64,000 nt of DNA from JBFMAI01 sp040755725 (GCA_040755725.1 JBFMAI010000011.1:48178-112177); one strand, 5' to 3'; numbered from the stretch's first letter, positions 28,222-37,025 are shown. Made by a program: numbers and translations. The notes: generated from the sequence alone by a model not told the origin.

Positions 28222-28241
28222 CTAGCCCAAGTTAGAGGGTT
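28222..28241 (+). repeat. Left terminal inverted repeat of the IS
   Basis: CTAGCCCAAGTTAGAGGGTT, the perfect complement of 30254-30273. It lies downstream of the transposase stop codon. Confidence 0.93.
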
Positions 28242-28299
28242 TGGGGGCTGAATCGGCCCTGGCGCTAGCGCCAAGGCGGCTCGGAGCCCAGAGTCTTCA

Positions 28300-30087
28300 C
28301 TACATTTGTGCGACCTCGTCGAGGCGCCGGAGGCGCTGCGGCAGCGTGAGTCCCAGCCGGTTGAGCAGTACCTTCTGGGCCTCATCGGGGCTGGTCACGC
28401 AGCGCAGGCGGATGGTCCGGGCGCTCCCGTCCGCCATCTGGGCTGGGAGCGCCACGTCGCCACTCTTGATCTTGGCCAGCTCCGCCACCAGCGCCCGGGG
28501 CGCATCGCCCAGGCCGGCACACCGCATCCATTGGGCCAGGGCCTTCCACAGCACGTACGCCAGGAAGCAGACCAGGATATGGGCCAGGACCCGTTCGTCG
28601 TGCTGATGAAAGACCGGACGGATTTCGAGTTCGTCCTTGGTAATGCGGAAGGCCCACTCGGCCTCGGTGAGCTGGATGTACTGCTTCCAGAGCGTGGCTG
28701 GATCGACGCCGACCAGATTCGTCCGCAGCAGATAGCAGCCCTCGGCCAACGCCGTCCATTCGCCCCAACGCGGGTTCCGCGTCCAGGTGATAGTCAAGCG
28801 GGCTTTGCTCTTGGGTTTCGGAAGGACTTGGATTTGCACGTCAAACGCGCCGCCCGCCCGCCAGTAACGCTCCTTCAGCCGGCCCAGCCGCTGGTGGGCC
28901 ACGCTCACGTCACGCAGGCGGCCGCTATCCGCGGCGGCCCGCAGCTTCTGGAGCTTGACTTCCATCCGCTCGCAGAAGCGCTGGTGCATGGCCTTTTCCT
29001 TCTCCCGCCGATCGGCACTTCGGGCCAGGATAAAGGTCTCCTGCCCGTCCGGCCCCGGCACGAGCTTCACCGCCACACCGGCTTGAACTTCCTGCCACTC
29101 CTTGTCCGTCAGATACTGCTCGAACGGCCGCAGCAGCGCCTTGGGCGTGCCAACGATGTACGCGCTACCGCGTTGCCGCAGGAGTTGGAGGTTGTCCTCG
29201 CTAACCATGCCACGATCCATGACCCAGGTGCGATGGGCCTGGCCGTACTTGTCCTCCATGGCCTGGACGATCGTCGCGACCGTCCTTGAGTCGTTCGTGT
29301 TCCCGGCGAAGACTTCGTAGCCCAGGGGAATTCCGTCCGTCGTCACGACCAGGCCGATGCAAACCTGCTTACAGTCCGGCCGGGCGTCGCGCGAGTAGCC
29401 GCGCTGCGCCCGCGGGTTGGCGGCGCATTGCCCCTCGAAGTACGTGCTGGTCACGTCGTACAGCAGCAGATCGTACTTCAGGTCGAAGAGGTCTCCCAGC
29501 CGCTGCTTGAGATGCTGCTCAATGGCCTGCTTGTGGGGCAGCAGCGCATCCAGACCCGCATACAGCCGGGTCGTGTGGACCGCCGCTACGGGCACGCCGA
29601 GCAGATCTTCCAAGGCCGTCCGGCGGTACCAGACGTCCTGGATGTGCCGCTCGCTGCCCGGCTCACAGAAGCGCGCCAGCGTCAGGATCGCCGCTACCGG
29701 CGGCCAGGGCACCTCCTCGCGCCCCAGCGGCATACGCTGCGCCAAGAGTGTGTCCAGCCCTACCAGCCGCCATAGACCCAAGGCTAACCAAATGTCGCCG
29801 AAGTCCCGCAGCCGCTCCAGCCGCAGGCCCTTGAGCTTCACCAGGACCGGCTCGTCGTCCGTCGGTTCGTCATAGCACGGCGGATCGAACAGCGACGGCT
29901 GGGGTCGCTCTGCTTTGTTCAGCCGCCGACAGAGCTGCGCCCAGCCGTTCTTCTGACTTTTCTTGAGCTCGCCGAGGTACGCGACAACCCGCTGGCGGGT
30001 GCCCTTGGCCGTGCGAATCGACTCGACCAGCGCCCAGTAGGTGTGCCCCTTGCCATTCTTCCTGCGCTCGCACCGCCGCAAAAACAT
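28300..30087 (-). CDS. IS1634 family transposase
   Basis: The protein has 595 residues, a usual length for this DDE family. The N-terminal part (about 1-110) is the small basic domain with ARRK-like motifs and the VVAYLGEL segment typical of IS1634 proteins. The catalytic core holds an Asp in LLLYDVTSTYFEG and a second in TWVMDRGMVSEDN. The Glu region YIQLTEAEWAFRITKDELEIRPVFHQ ends the triad, with the family's H-x-x-x-R-V-x-A-H-I stretch after it. The reading frame is complete, so the element is potentially active. The stop codon lies inside the direct repeat at 28293-28305. Confidence 0.95.
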   Translation of the reverse strand: MFLRRCERRKNGKGHTYWALVESIRTAKGTRQRVVAYLGELKKSQKNGWAQLCRRLNKAERPQPSLFDPPCYDEPTDDEPVLVKLKGLRLERLRDFGDIWLALGLWRLVGLDTLLAQRMPLGREEVPWPPVAAILTLARFCEPGSERHIQDVWYRRTALEDLLGVPVAAVHTTRLYAGLDALLPHKQAIEQHLKQRLGDLFDLKYDLLLYDVTSTYFEGQCAANPRAQRGYSRDARPDCKQVCIGLVVTTDGIPLGYEVFAGNTNDSRTVATIVQAMEDKYGQAHRTWVMDRGMVSEDNLQLLRQRGSAYIVGTPKALLRPFEQYLTDKEWQEVQAGVAVKLVPGPDGQETFILARSADRREKEKAMHQRFCERMEVKLQKLRAAADSGRLRDVSVAHQRLGRLKERYWRAGGAFDVQIQVLPKPKSKARLTITWTRNPRWGEWTALAEGCYLLRTNLVGVDPATLWKQYIQLTEAEWAFRITKDELEIRPVFHQHDERVLAHILVCFLAYVLWKALAQWMRCAGLGDAPRALVAELAKIKSGDVALPAQMADGSARTIRLRCVTSPDEAQKVLLNRLGLTLPQRLRRLDEVAQM

Positions 30088-30230
30088 GGGCGCTCCGTCG
30101 CCGCGTCTACTGCGGACGAGTTGGAGGATCGCACGTACACGGGGCGAACTTCAAGTGGGTAGGTCTTCACTACATCGGCTTTGACGCCCCCAAACCCCTG
30201 CGACGACCCCGCCAACGCGGTTCCCACCTC

Positions 30231-30252
30231 AAAAAACCCCGCGAAAATCGCG
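30231..30252 (-). terminator. Terminator-like hairpin just inside the IS right end
   Basis: On the minus strand CGCGA-TTT-TCGCG is followed by GGGGTTTTTTG. Placed between the right inverted repeat and the transposase gene, it could block outside transcription from reading into the transposase, a common self-restraint in insertion sequences. Confidence 0.6.
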
Positions 30253-30253
30253 C

Positions 30254-30273
30254 AACCCTCTAACTTGGGCTAG
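30254..30273 (-). repeat. Right terminal inverted repeat of the IS
   Basis: Read on the minus strand this is CTAGCCCAAGTTAGAGGGTT, identical to the left end. It lies upstream of the transposase start codon. Confidence 0.93.
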
Positions 30274-30396
30274 CCTGCCCGCGGGCCTAACCTTCGGGAC
30301 CAGCCGGCGGACATCTTGCCACACCAAGCGGCCATCGAATCTGATGCCGTCAACAGCGGCCAGCGGGTCCCTGGCCCGCACCCGCCACCCGAGCGC

Positions 30397-31692
30397 TCAG
30401 CCCTTCCGCTTCAAAGCGGCTTGCACCTTGTCCCGGAGTGACGTCAGTGCGACGTCTTCCTTCGCCGCGCGATCAATCCATGGCAATTGCTGCTCACGTG
30501 GCTGGCCCGCCGTGAGAGCGGCGGAGACGAGGGCCGCGACCATTGCGGGAGACTGGTCGATCTCTTGGGCGCGCGAGGCGAGCCTCTCGGCTTCGTCTTC
30601 CCGGTTGGCGGCCAGGAGCGCGGCGTAGAGCGTGCCGGCCTTGGCCCGCAACAACCTCCTGGGCGACTCCTCGGCGCTCTTCCGAGCTTCCTCGGGGAAA
30701 TCCTCGGGGAAGTCGTACTTCGGCATCCGCGCGAAGATCGCGTGCTGCCGCTCAATCTCACCGATCGGGTCGGTGCTGAGAAGCCCCACATCGGCCCAGC
30801 GACCCTCGCCGACAAGCAGTTCCTGTAACTGCCGCTCGACGTACTTCAGCAGCGGTTGCCCGCGAGGTTGTTCCTTCACCCTGTCGAACCAAGCGAGAGT
30901 GGTCTTGCCGTCGCCGAGAACCTGGTTGAGTGTCACCCAATCGACGAGGTCGTCACGGTGGACCTTGTCGTTTTCGATGGCCGCGGCAAGCTCATCACGC
31001 AGTTCCGCAAATCGCTTCCTGGCCCCCGCATGCCGCGCGGCCAGGAGCGTCATGTCGTTGGCCATGAACGAAAGACGAACGCCGTAGTACGCCGGGTCAT
31101 GCTTGAGCATGTTCTGCCAGAGCCAGACGTACTCGTCCGCCGCCTCGTCCGGCTTTCCGGCGCTTGCCAGGCCCTTGGCAAGGTCCAAACGCGCGCGCAC
31201 ATCCACCCGGCCGTCCGGCAGGTCGCGCGGCCGGGCGCGGGCGCGGACGGCTTCGAGTGATGTCTCACCGCGGGCTATGCCGTCGAGCCACGCTAGGAAC
31301 TCCTCCGCGGGCTTGTAGCCGACGACACGGTCGAATTCCTTGCCCTCCTTGAAGGCCATTACCGTGGGCATGGCCTCGACCGCGAGTTCCTTGGCGAGGG
31401 CTGCTTCCTTGTCAACGTCGACCGTCACGAGGACGGCGTGGGCGGTGAGCCACTTGACGACCCGCTCGTCGCGCCACGTCGTGTTCTCCATCTGTTTGCA
31501 GGGCATGCACCAGACGGCCGTGGCGGCAACGATAAACCACTTCTTCTGGTCTTCTGCGGCCTTCTTTGCGGCAGCGAATGCCTGCACGTCGGCACGGGGG
31601 GGCGGGGCGTCGGCTCTGCTGCGCCGACCGACGAGCCACGCCAGCACCACCAGAACAAGCAGCCCCAACAGACCCACCTTCAGGTGGCGCAT
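30397..31692 (-). CDS. Membrane-anchored thioredoxin-fold protein with helical C-terminal domain
   Basis: The start is ATG 31692 behind GGAGGTG, giving 431 residues. A single N-terminal transmembrane helix (about 5-21) is followed by a thioredoxin-fold domain with the redox motif C-M-P-C at Cys62 and Cys65 (VWCMPCKQMENTTW). The cis-Pro region reads VEAMPTVMAFKEGK. The rest (about 170-431) is all-helical, with TPR-like pairs such as RARLDLAKGLASAGKPDEAADEYVWLW. The layout fits a periplasm-facing disulfide reductase or thiol chaperone that docks partners through its helical part. The Cys pair with Met-Pro between suggests a more oxidising potential than classical CGPC. There are no operon partners. 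Confidence 0.8.
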   Translation of the reverse strand: MRHLKVGLLGLLVLVVLAWLVGRRSRADAPPPRADVQAFAAAKKAAEDQKKWFIVAATAVWCMPCKQMENTTWRDERVVKWLTAHAVLVTVDVDKEAALAKELAVEAMPTVMAFKEGKEFDRVVGYKPAEEFLAWLDGIARGETSLEAVRARARPRDLPDGRVDVRARLDLAKGLASAGKPDEAADEYVWLWQNMLKHDPAYYGVRLSFMANDMTLLAARHAGARKRFAELRDELAAAIENDKVHRDDLVDWVTLNQVLGDGKTTLAWFDRVKEQPRGQPLLKYVERQLQELLVGEGRWADVGLLSTDPIGEIERQHAIFARMPKYDFPEDFPEEARKSAEESPRRLLRAKAGTLYAALLAANREDEAERLASRAQEIDQSPAMVAALVSAALTAGQPREQQLPWIDRAAKEDVALTSLRDKVQAALKRKG

Positions 31693-31889
31693 GGTGGCAC
31701 CTCCGTTGGAAGACGACCCAGCCGAGTCTATCGCGCAAGGCCGATCGCGTACACGCCTCGCGGCGAAATCAGCGCGCAACGCACGCGCCGTGGTCCTGGA
31801 AGCGTTGGCTTCACGCCGTCCGGGCTGGTTGGCCGGCAGGGCTCGTTCATCGACCGGGCCGGGCATTCCGATGGGGTAGTTGGTCCCGG

Positions 31890-31917
31890 TTGTGCCGGGC
31901 GCGAGACGCGCTATGAT
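31890..31917 (+). promoter_or_regulatory. Probable promoter of the phosphotransferase gene
   Basis: -35 TTGTGC (31890-31895), 16-bp spacer, -10 TATGAT (31912-31917), about 80 nt before the GTG start. It lies in the 310-bp divergent gap with the thioredoxin-fold gene, whose own promoter was not identified. Confidence 0.45.
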
Positions 31918-32002
31918 GTGGCCTGGGGAGCCCTGGTGTCTCGCCTGTGTGTGAGGGCGGCATGCCGGCGAGCCGCTTGGTCCGCGGACGTGTGAGCTAG
32001 CC

Positions 32003-33040
32003 GTGGAACGCGAACGATTCGCACGCGATGAGCTGGCCGAGGTGCTGAGTCACTACGACATCGGCGTCATTCGCAGTGCCAAGGAGTTCTCGCGGGGTTC
32101 GCGGCGGGCGCCCAAGCTGCTCCTGGACACGCCGCGGGGGCAATACCTGCTGAAGCGCCGGGCGACGGGGCGGGACGACCCGTTCAAAGTCGCCTTCGCC
32201 CACGCGCTGATGGGGCACCTGCGGCGGCACGGGTTTCCGGTGCCGGCCCTCGTGGGGACGTGCGACGAACACAACTCGATGCTCCAGCTTCGCGGGCACG
32301 TGTACGAGATGTTCGAGTACGTCATCGGGGACCGCTACGACAACTCGCTGGAGCAGACCGGGCGCACGGGCGTGGCCCTGGCGCTCTACCACGAGGCGGT
32401 GGCCGACTTCACGAGCGAATGGACGCCCCCCGCGGGCAGCTATCACAACGCGCCCAATGTCCGGGCGGGGCTGAATGCGATCCCGACGGTGACGGCCGGT
32501 CACGACTCGGTGATCGGCCACGAAGAGGAGATGCTGCAACTGACGCAGACGCTCCACGAGGACTACGACCGTACCGCCGAGATCGTCGACGCCGTGGGCT
32601 TTCCCGATTGGCCGCCGACGATCATCCACGGCGACTGGCACCCGGGGAACATGCTCTACTTCGAGGGCAAGGTCTGCGCCGTGCTCGATTTTGACGCGGC
32701 CCGCTACCAACCGGCGATCATCGACGTGGCCTACGGGATGCTCCAGTTCTCGATCCTGCGAGCGCCGGCCACGCCCGAAGTCTGGCCGGACTTCTTCGAC
32801 GAGTCGCGGATGCGGCGGTTCCTGGCGGGCTACTTGCCTCGAAGGCCGCTACCTGCGGAGCAGCGGCGCGTCGTCCCCGAGCTGATGATTGAGGCGCTCA
32901 TCGCGGAGGCCGCCTTGCCGATCGCGGTCACGGGCTCCTTCGGCCGGCTGCCGGGCTTCGGGGTGTTGCAGATGATCGCGCGGAAAGTGCGCTGGCTGCA
33001 CGAAAATGGCGAGCGCATGCGGCAGTGGTTGCTGGAGTAG
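32003..33040 (+). CDS. Aminoglycoside-phosphotransferase-fold kinase
   Basis: The protein has 345 residues from GTG 32003 (weak upstream GAG). The catalytic loop HGDWHPGNMLY (209-219) carries the Brenner-type base Asp211 and the Asn216 metal ligand. The DFG-equivalent is LDFDAARY (228-235), with the nucleotide-lobe lysine in GQYLLKRR (47-53). The order and spacing match the APH/CotS/homoserine-kinase-II group. It therefore phosphorylates a small hydroxyl compound, perhaps an amino acid, sugar or choline-like molecule. It precedes a metallophosphoesterase gene on the same strand by 105 bp, so a paired kinase-phosphatase function is conceivable but unproven. Confidence 0.82.
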   Translation: MERERFARDELAEVLSHYDIGVIRSAKEFSRGSRRAPKLLLDTPRGQYLLKRRATGRDDPFKVAFAHALMGHLRRHGFPVPALVGTCDEHNSMLQLRGHVYEMFEYVIGDRYDNSLEQTGRTGVALALYHEAVADFTSEWTPPAGSYHNAPNVRAGLNAIPTVTAGHDSVIGHEEEMLQLTQTLHEDYDRTAEIVDAVGFPDWPPTIIHGDWHPGNMLYFEGKVCAVLDFDAARYQPAIIDVAYGMLQFSILRAPATPEVWPDFFDESRMRRFLAGYLPRRPLPAEQRRVVPELMIEALIAEAALPIAVTGSFGRLPGFGVLQMIARKVRWLHENGERMRQWLLE

Positions 33041-33145
33041 GGGGCGGTGTAACACCGGCGTCCGCCGGCTCGGGCGGGCGGCGCGAACCACGCTCGAACA
33101 AGCAGTCGACAAACAGCCGAGATGGCCAACGACCGAGGCCGCCCC

Positions 33146-33856
33146 ATGAAGGTGCTCATCATCTCCGACGTGCACGCCAACCTGTGGGCCCTGCGGGCGG
33201 TGCTGCACGACGCGGGGGCGGTGGACCACGTGTTGTGTGCGGGGGACACCGTCAGTTACGGGCCTGACCCGCGCGCCACGCTCGACACCCTGCGGGCGCG
33301 GAGCGCCATCGCGGTGCGCGGCAATCACGACCACGCGGTCGCCTGGAACGCCGACCCGCAGGCCAGCCCGGCGAAACAGCCGTTGGCGCTGGCGTTGCGG
33401 GAGTGGACGCGCTCCCAACTCGAACCCGGCGACATCGCCTGGCTGGCCCGACTCCCCCTCCGCCTGACGTGGGAAATCGCCGGCACGCGCTTCGCCCTCC
33501 TGCACGCCACGCCACGCAATCCGCTCTATGACTACCGTTTGCGCCCCGACGCGGCGGCAGAATTGATCGCTGACCTGACGGCCGGCGCGGACGCCGATGT
33601 CCTGGTGGCGGGCCACACGCATTGGCCGCTGGTTCGCGCCTGCGGCGACCTGCAAGTCGTCAATCCGGGCTCCGTGGGGCAACCCCTGGACGGCGACCCG
33701 CGGGCGGCCTACGCCGTGTGGGAAGACGGCGAAATCACGTTGCGCCGCGCGGCGTATGACCAGACCTCCGTGCTGGTTGCCGTGGGCCGGCTGCCGATCG
33801 ACCCGCCGCTGCGCGACACGCTGGGCGAGATCCTCTGGCGGGCCCGGCTCGATTAG
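33146..33856 (+). CDS. Calcineurin-like metallophosphoesterase (YfcE/MJ0936 type)
   Basis: The start is placed at ATG 33146 (GAGG seven bases upstream), giving 236 residues that begin directly with the first metal motif; ATG 33122 would add eight unconserved residues. All binding motifs are present: D-V-H in SDVHANLWAL, GD in LCAGDTVSYG, GNHDHA, the H of LLHATP, and the C-terminal GHTH followed by NPGSVGQP. This is the binuclear-metal phosphoesterase fold of the YfcE group, active on phosphodiesters or phosphomonoesters in the cytoplasm. The physiological substrate is unknown. It follows the phosphotransferase gene and may share its transcript. Confidence 0.9.
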   Translation: MKVLIISDVHANLWALRAVLHDAGAVDHVLCAGDTVSYGPDPRATLDTLRARSAIAVRGNHDHAVAWNADPQASPAKQPLALALREWTRSQLEPGDIAWLARLPLRLTWEIAGTRFALLHATPRNPLYDYRLRPDAAAELIADLTAGADADVLVAGHTHWPLVRACGDLQVVNPGSVGQPLDGDPRAAYAVWEDGEITLRRAAYDQTSVLVAVGRLPIDPPLRDTLGEILWRARLD

Positions 33857-33939
33857 GGGCCGTTCGGGGCCATCTACAACAACGGCCTGCGCGGTGCTAC
33901 GATGCGGGCGCTGAGCAGTCCGCCGAAAGACGCGCGGTA

Positions 33940-34041
33940 CGTCCGCCCCCCGTGGCGGACGCGAGATTCGGAAGCGTTTTCGACGTTCCACGCCGGTCCC
34001 GGCGCGCCGGGAGGGCCGGCGCTACCTTTGGGGCGGGCTGT
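33940..34041. repeat. Dispersed repeat, copy A
   Basis: It contains GAAGCGTTTTCGACG and AGGGCCGGCGCTAC and aligns along about 95 bp, in opposite orientation, with 49752-49845. A weaker copy lies at 53255-53320. It sits in the leader of the nucleoside-type transporter gene, 50 bp before its start codon. Confidence 0.7.
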
Positions 34042-34090
34042 TAGCGGCGTAACAGCGAGTGGAAACACAGGCCCAATCGGAAGGCTCCTC

Positions 34091-35443
34091 ATGGACAAAG
34101 CAGCTCCCGTGGCCCCGGTCGCCGGTTCGGCCGCCGGCGGTTCCATCGCCCTGACCGTTCGCCTGTCGATCATGATGTTCCTGCAATTTGCGATCTGGGG
34201 CTCGTGGGCCGTGCTGATCGCGGGGCACATGCGGAACCTGGGGTTCACCGACCCGCAGATCAACTATGTGTACCTGACGACGGCGTTGGGGGCGATGCTG
34301 TCGCCGCTGATCGCCGGCTGGATCGCCGACCGCTTCCTACCGAACCAGATTTTCACCGGGGCGGTGCATCTGGTGGGGGCGGCGTTGCTGCTGGTGGCGT
34401 GGCGGCAGCGCGACTTCGCGCCGTTGTGGGTGGCGATCCTGTGTTACGCGGTCTTGTACATGCCGACCATCGCCCTGACCAACGCCATCGCCTTCTACCA
34501 CATGAAGGACAGCAAGAAGTTCGGCAACATCCGCGTGTGGGGCACGATCGGGTGGATCGTCATCAACTGGCTGCTCAGCCTGTACCTGATCCTCTGGGAG
34601 GGCTTCTCGATTGACACCACGATCCTGGGTGCTCAGTTTACGCTCACCTGGGTCGGGTTGGCGCCCACCGTCAGCCATATTGGAGACTGCCTCCTGGCCG
34701 CCGCGATGCTGTCCGCGGCGATGGGCATCTACTGCGTGACGCTGCCGAACACACCCCCGGCGAAAGAGGCCAAGAACCCGTACGCTTTCCTCGAGGCCTT
34801 CAAGCTGACCTCCAGCCGCAACTTCGCCGTCCTGCTGGCGATCTCGTTCATCGTCGCCATTGAACTCCCTTTCTACTATAACCTCACGTACCTCTTCCTG
34901 ACCGAGCCCGGAAGCGGCATCGGCCTCAAGGAGAGCCACGGTGCCCTCGCCATGAGTCTAGGTCAGGTCGCCGAGGTGGCGTTGATGCTCCTTCTGGCCC
35001 CGTCGCTGCGCTATCTGGGGATGCGCACGACCATCTTCCTCGGCATCCTCGCCTGGCCCGTCCGCTACGCCATCTTCGCCATCGGACAGCCGACGTGGCT
35101 CGTCGTCGTGGCCCAATCCCTGCACGGCATCTGCTACTCGTTCTTCTTCGTCGGCGGGATGATCGCCGTCGAACGCCTCGCGGCCAAGGACATCCGCGCC
35201 AGCGCCCAGGGGCTGATCGTTTTTGCGACCAACGGCGTCGGGATGCTGTTGGGCAGCGTTCTCGCCGGGCACGTCGCCGACTTCTTCAAGCTGCCCGACG
35301 GCGGCCACGCCTGGGCCAAGATCTTCCTGGTGCCCATCGTCATCACCGTCGTCGCCGGCATCGTCTTCCTGGCGTTGTTCAGTGAACGGCGGTTCCGGCA
35401 GGAGTCGGACCGGATCGAAACCGACGCGGCGTCAACGGGCTGA
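34091..35443 (+). CDS. MFS nucleoside:H+ symporter-type transporter
   Basis: The start is ATG 34091 (GGAAGG upstream), giving 450 residues; the open frame reaches back through repeat A, but that part has no protein character. There are about 12 transmembrane helices. The first helix block LTVRLSIMMFLQFAIWGSWAV has the signature of the nucleoside symporter (NupG-like) branch. Other features are GWIADRFLPNQIF between helices 2 and 3, FGNIRVWGTIGWIVINWL, and the C-terminal FFFVGGMIAVERLA. It probably imports nucleosides by proton symport. No nucleoside-utilising gene lies next to it. Confidence 0.85.
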   Translation: MDKAAPVAPVAGSAAGGSIALTVRLSIMMFLQFAIWGSWAVLIAGHMRNLGFTDPQINYVYLTTALGAMLSPLIAGWIADRFLPNQIFTGAVHLVGAALLLVAWRQRDFAPLWVAILCYAVLYMPTIALTNAIAFYHMKDSKKFGNIRVWGTIGWIVINWLLSLYLILWEGFSIDTTILGAQFTLTWVGLAPTVSHIGDCLLAAAMLSAAMGIYCVTLPNTPPAKEAKNPYAFLEAFKLTSSRNFAVLLAISFIVAIELPFYYNLTYLFLTEPGSGIGLKESHGALAMSLGQVAEVALMLLLAPSLRYLGMRTTIFLGILAWPVRYAIFAIGQPTWLVVVAQSLHGICYSFFFVGGMIAVERLAAKDIRASAQGLIVFATNGVGMLLGSVLAGHVADFFKLPDGGHAWAKIFLVPIVITVVAGIVFLALFSERRFRQESDRIETDAASTG

Positions 35444-35849
35444 ATCGCCGGGCGCGAGTCGGCAGCGGCGCTTGGCCCGCACCACGCCAACCAACGCTTC
35501 GGGCGGTCGCGCGCGGCGACGTTTTGCTTCCTGGCAACTGCCGGACAATGGCTCAGCGCGGCCCGTGGCCGCGACACAGCGTAGCGGTTCGCCACGGCGG
35601 GTCGCCTTTGGCGACCGGGCTCCGTGCCGGCCGTCGGCCGCCGGAGAATCGCGTCGCGCCGCGAAGAACTCAATCGTCGGCCGTGCCCGGCCGGCACGTC
35701 CGCGCCGACTTGTTGACGAGCGGCCCCCGGGCGGGCATCGTACGGCACGCGAAATGGACCGGCCGCCGCGTGGCGGGCGCGACGCCGTCGGACGGTGACG
35801 CAAAGAGGGCTTGGAACCAGCGCCGGGCGACCGGCGGAAGGAGAGCCGG
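35444..35849. other. Intergenic region before the short basic protein
   Basis: No larger gene is supported. GGTCGCC-TTT-GGCGACC (35600-35616) is a perfect 7-bp hairpin about 155 bp after the transporter stop and could end its transcript, though no T-tract follows. A TTGACG at about 35717 has no matching -10. Confidence 0.45.
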
Positions 35850-35948
35850 ATGAACAAGAAGCGCCGGATGGTGCGGCTGAAGCACCGCAAGAGCCGCGAG
35901 CGAATGAAGGCCAAGCTGCGCGAACGGCGGGCCGCGGTCAAGAAGTAG
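35850..35948 (+). CDS. 32-residue, highly basic protein (bS22/COX24-like)
   Basis: The ATG at 35850 follows GGAAGGAGAG at good spacing, and the frame closes with TAG at 35948, giving 32 residues. It is nearly half Lys and Arg (MNKKRRMVRLKHRKSRERMK and on). The arrangement K-K-R-R-M-x-R-x-K-H-R-K resembles the short AURKAIP1/COX24-domain proteins, which include the extra small-subunit ribosomal protein bS22 of some bacteria. A ribosome-associated RNA-binding role is the best guess. It is too short for most gene finders. There is no operon partner; the next genes are on the other strand. Confidence 0.65.
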   Translation: MNKKRRMVRLKHRKSRERMKAKLRERRAAVKK

Positions 35949-36094
35949 GTCAGCACCCCCCGCACAACACGGGCAGTCACCGAGCCGGCTTGAACACTGA
36001 GGTCTTGGGCTTTGACAAGCCCGGTTCCCCTCTTCGCGTTCGCCCGGGCGCCCGTCCTCGGCGTTCGTCGCGCCACGCGCCGCTCGGCACCCTA

Positions 36095-36301
36095 CTAAGC
36101 GGTGCCGTCGGGCCCGGCGGGGTGCGGGCGGGGTTCGATTCGCTCCACGGTGAGATTGCGGTAGCGACCCTCCGCGGCAAACTTGTTTCTCTCGGCGCCG
36201 GCTTCTTCCGCAGTGTCGTAGCGCCCCAGCGTCACGGCCAGGCCATCGGCCGCCACCGCGCGCAACCGCCAGCTCTTGGGCTGGTTCCACTTCGGGGGCA
36301 T
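36095..36301 (-). CDS. Small hypothetical protein, 68 residues
   Basis: The start is ATG 36301 with AAGGAG six bases upstream. The sequence MPPKWNQPKSWRLRAVAADG continues with VTLGRYDTAEEAGAER and then YRNLTVERIEP. It reads as a compact alpha/beta unit with a natural residue mix, unlike the shadow frames around it. It has no signal peptide or membrane segment. The L-G-x-Y-x-T-x-E-E-A pattern recalls short domains that hold a helix after a beta hairpin, but no family is recognised. It is downstream of the RRM gene on the same strand, 193 bp away, and the two may be co-transcribed. Confidence 0.55.
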   Translation of the reverse strand: MPPKWNQPKSWRLRAVAADGLAVTLGRYDTAEEAGAERNKFAAEGRYRNLTVERIEPRPHPAGPDGTA

Positions 36302-36494
36302 CCGCTTCTCCTTGTTGCCGCGCTCCGCCGGCCGACGCCACACACAGGGGCCGTGGGGGCGACGACCGTCGCGGACGAAGTCGCCGCCCCCCGGCCGATT
36401 CACGAGCCCCGGTCAACCGGCCCGCCGGCCCGCCTGGCCGCTGCGGCTCACCCGCGTGAACGGCAGCCGGGCCACGCGGACCGGATTCGTGCGC

Positions 36495-36788
36495 CTAGTA
36501 GCGCCGGCGGGACCCGCCGCCGCCATAGCCGCCGCGACTCTCGCGCGGCTTGGCCTCGTTGACGGTCAGGGCGCGGTCGCCGTGCATCTGGCCGTTGAGG
36601 GCGGCGATCGCCTTGGTCGCTTCCTCGTCCGAGCTCATCTCGACGAAGCCGAAGCCCTTGCTGCGGCCGGCGTCGCGGTCCTCGATGACCTGCGCACTCT
36701 GCACCGATCCGTGCGGCGTGAAGAGGGCCTGGAGGTCGGCGCTGGTGACATTGTAACCGAGATTCCCAACATACAGTTTCTTACCCAT
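36495..36788 (-). CDS. RRM-type RNA-binding protein
   Basis: This 97-residue protein is one RNA recognition motif with a short Gly/Arg/Tyr tail. RNP2 is LYVGNL (5-10) and RNP1 is KGFGFVEM (about 44-51); the aromatic side chains that stack on RNA are kept. The tail (ESRGGYGGGGSRRRY) is RGG-like. Proteins of this design in cyanobacteria and planctomycetes bind mRNA and are often cold- or stress-responsive. The 5' leader is long: a TACAAT hexamer on the minus strand (36958-36953) would give a transcript starting about 160 nt before the ATG, which leaves room for autoregulation. Confidence 0.92.
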   Translation of the reverse strand: MGKKLYVGNLGYNVTSADLQALFTPHGSVQSAQVIEDRDAGRSKGFGFVEMSSDEEATKAIAALNGQMHGDRALTVNEAKPRESRGGYGGGGSRRRY

Positions 36789-37025
36789 TGCTGCTCTCTT
36801 TCTGGCAACGTTGGCTGCGACCCGCTGTTTTGCTTTCAGGATCGCGTGTGAAAGCGGCCGCAGTTCCGGCCGAGAAGGTAGGCGGGTGATCTAGGAGGTG
36901 CGGGACTGCCGAAGCGTCGCGTACGACCCGGCTCAGCAAACCAACCGTAGGGATTGTAGCCGAGCGACCGGCCCGGCGATAGGGGCCCGGACGACATTTC
37001 TCAGAAGCGTCCCGCGGGCGGTTGC

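Larger units (their letters stand above)
28222..30273 (-). mobile_element. IS1634-like insertion sequence, complete
   Basis: This 2052-bp unit has perfect 20-bp terminal inverted repeats, CTAGCCCAAGTTAGAGGGTT at 28222-28241 and its complement at 30254-30273. One full-length transposase gene reads leftward. A hairpin with a T-tract lies just inside the right end. No target-site duplication is evident in the flanks (GGAGAAA versus CCTGCCC). A 13-bp direct repeat, GTCTTCACTACAT, occurs inside each end (28293-28305 and 30163-30175). Confidence 0.93.

Noticed and set aside
29919..30227. Second open frame within the IS overlapping the transposase start
   Set aside because: It is out of frame with no IS1634 second-gene tradition, and it covers the terminal region; the transposase is complete by itself.
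28215..30280. Target-site duplication of the IS1634-like element
   Set aside because: Flanks GGAGAAA and CCTGCCC do not match at 4-8 bp, so no duplication is claimed.
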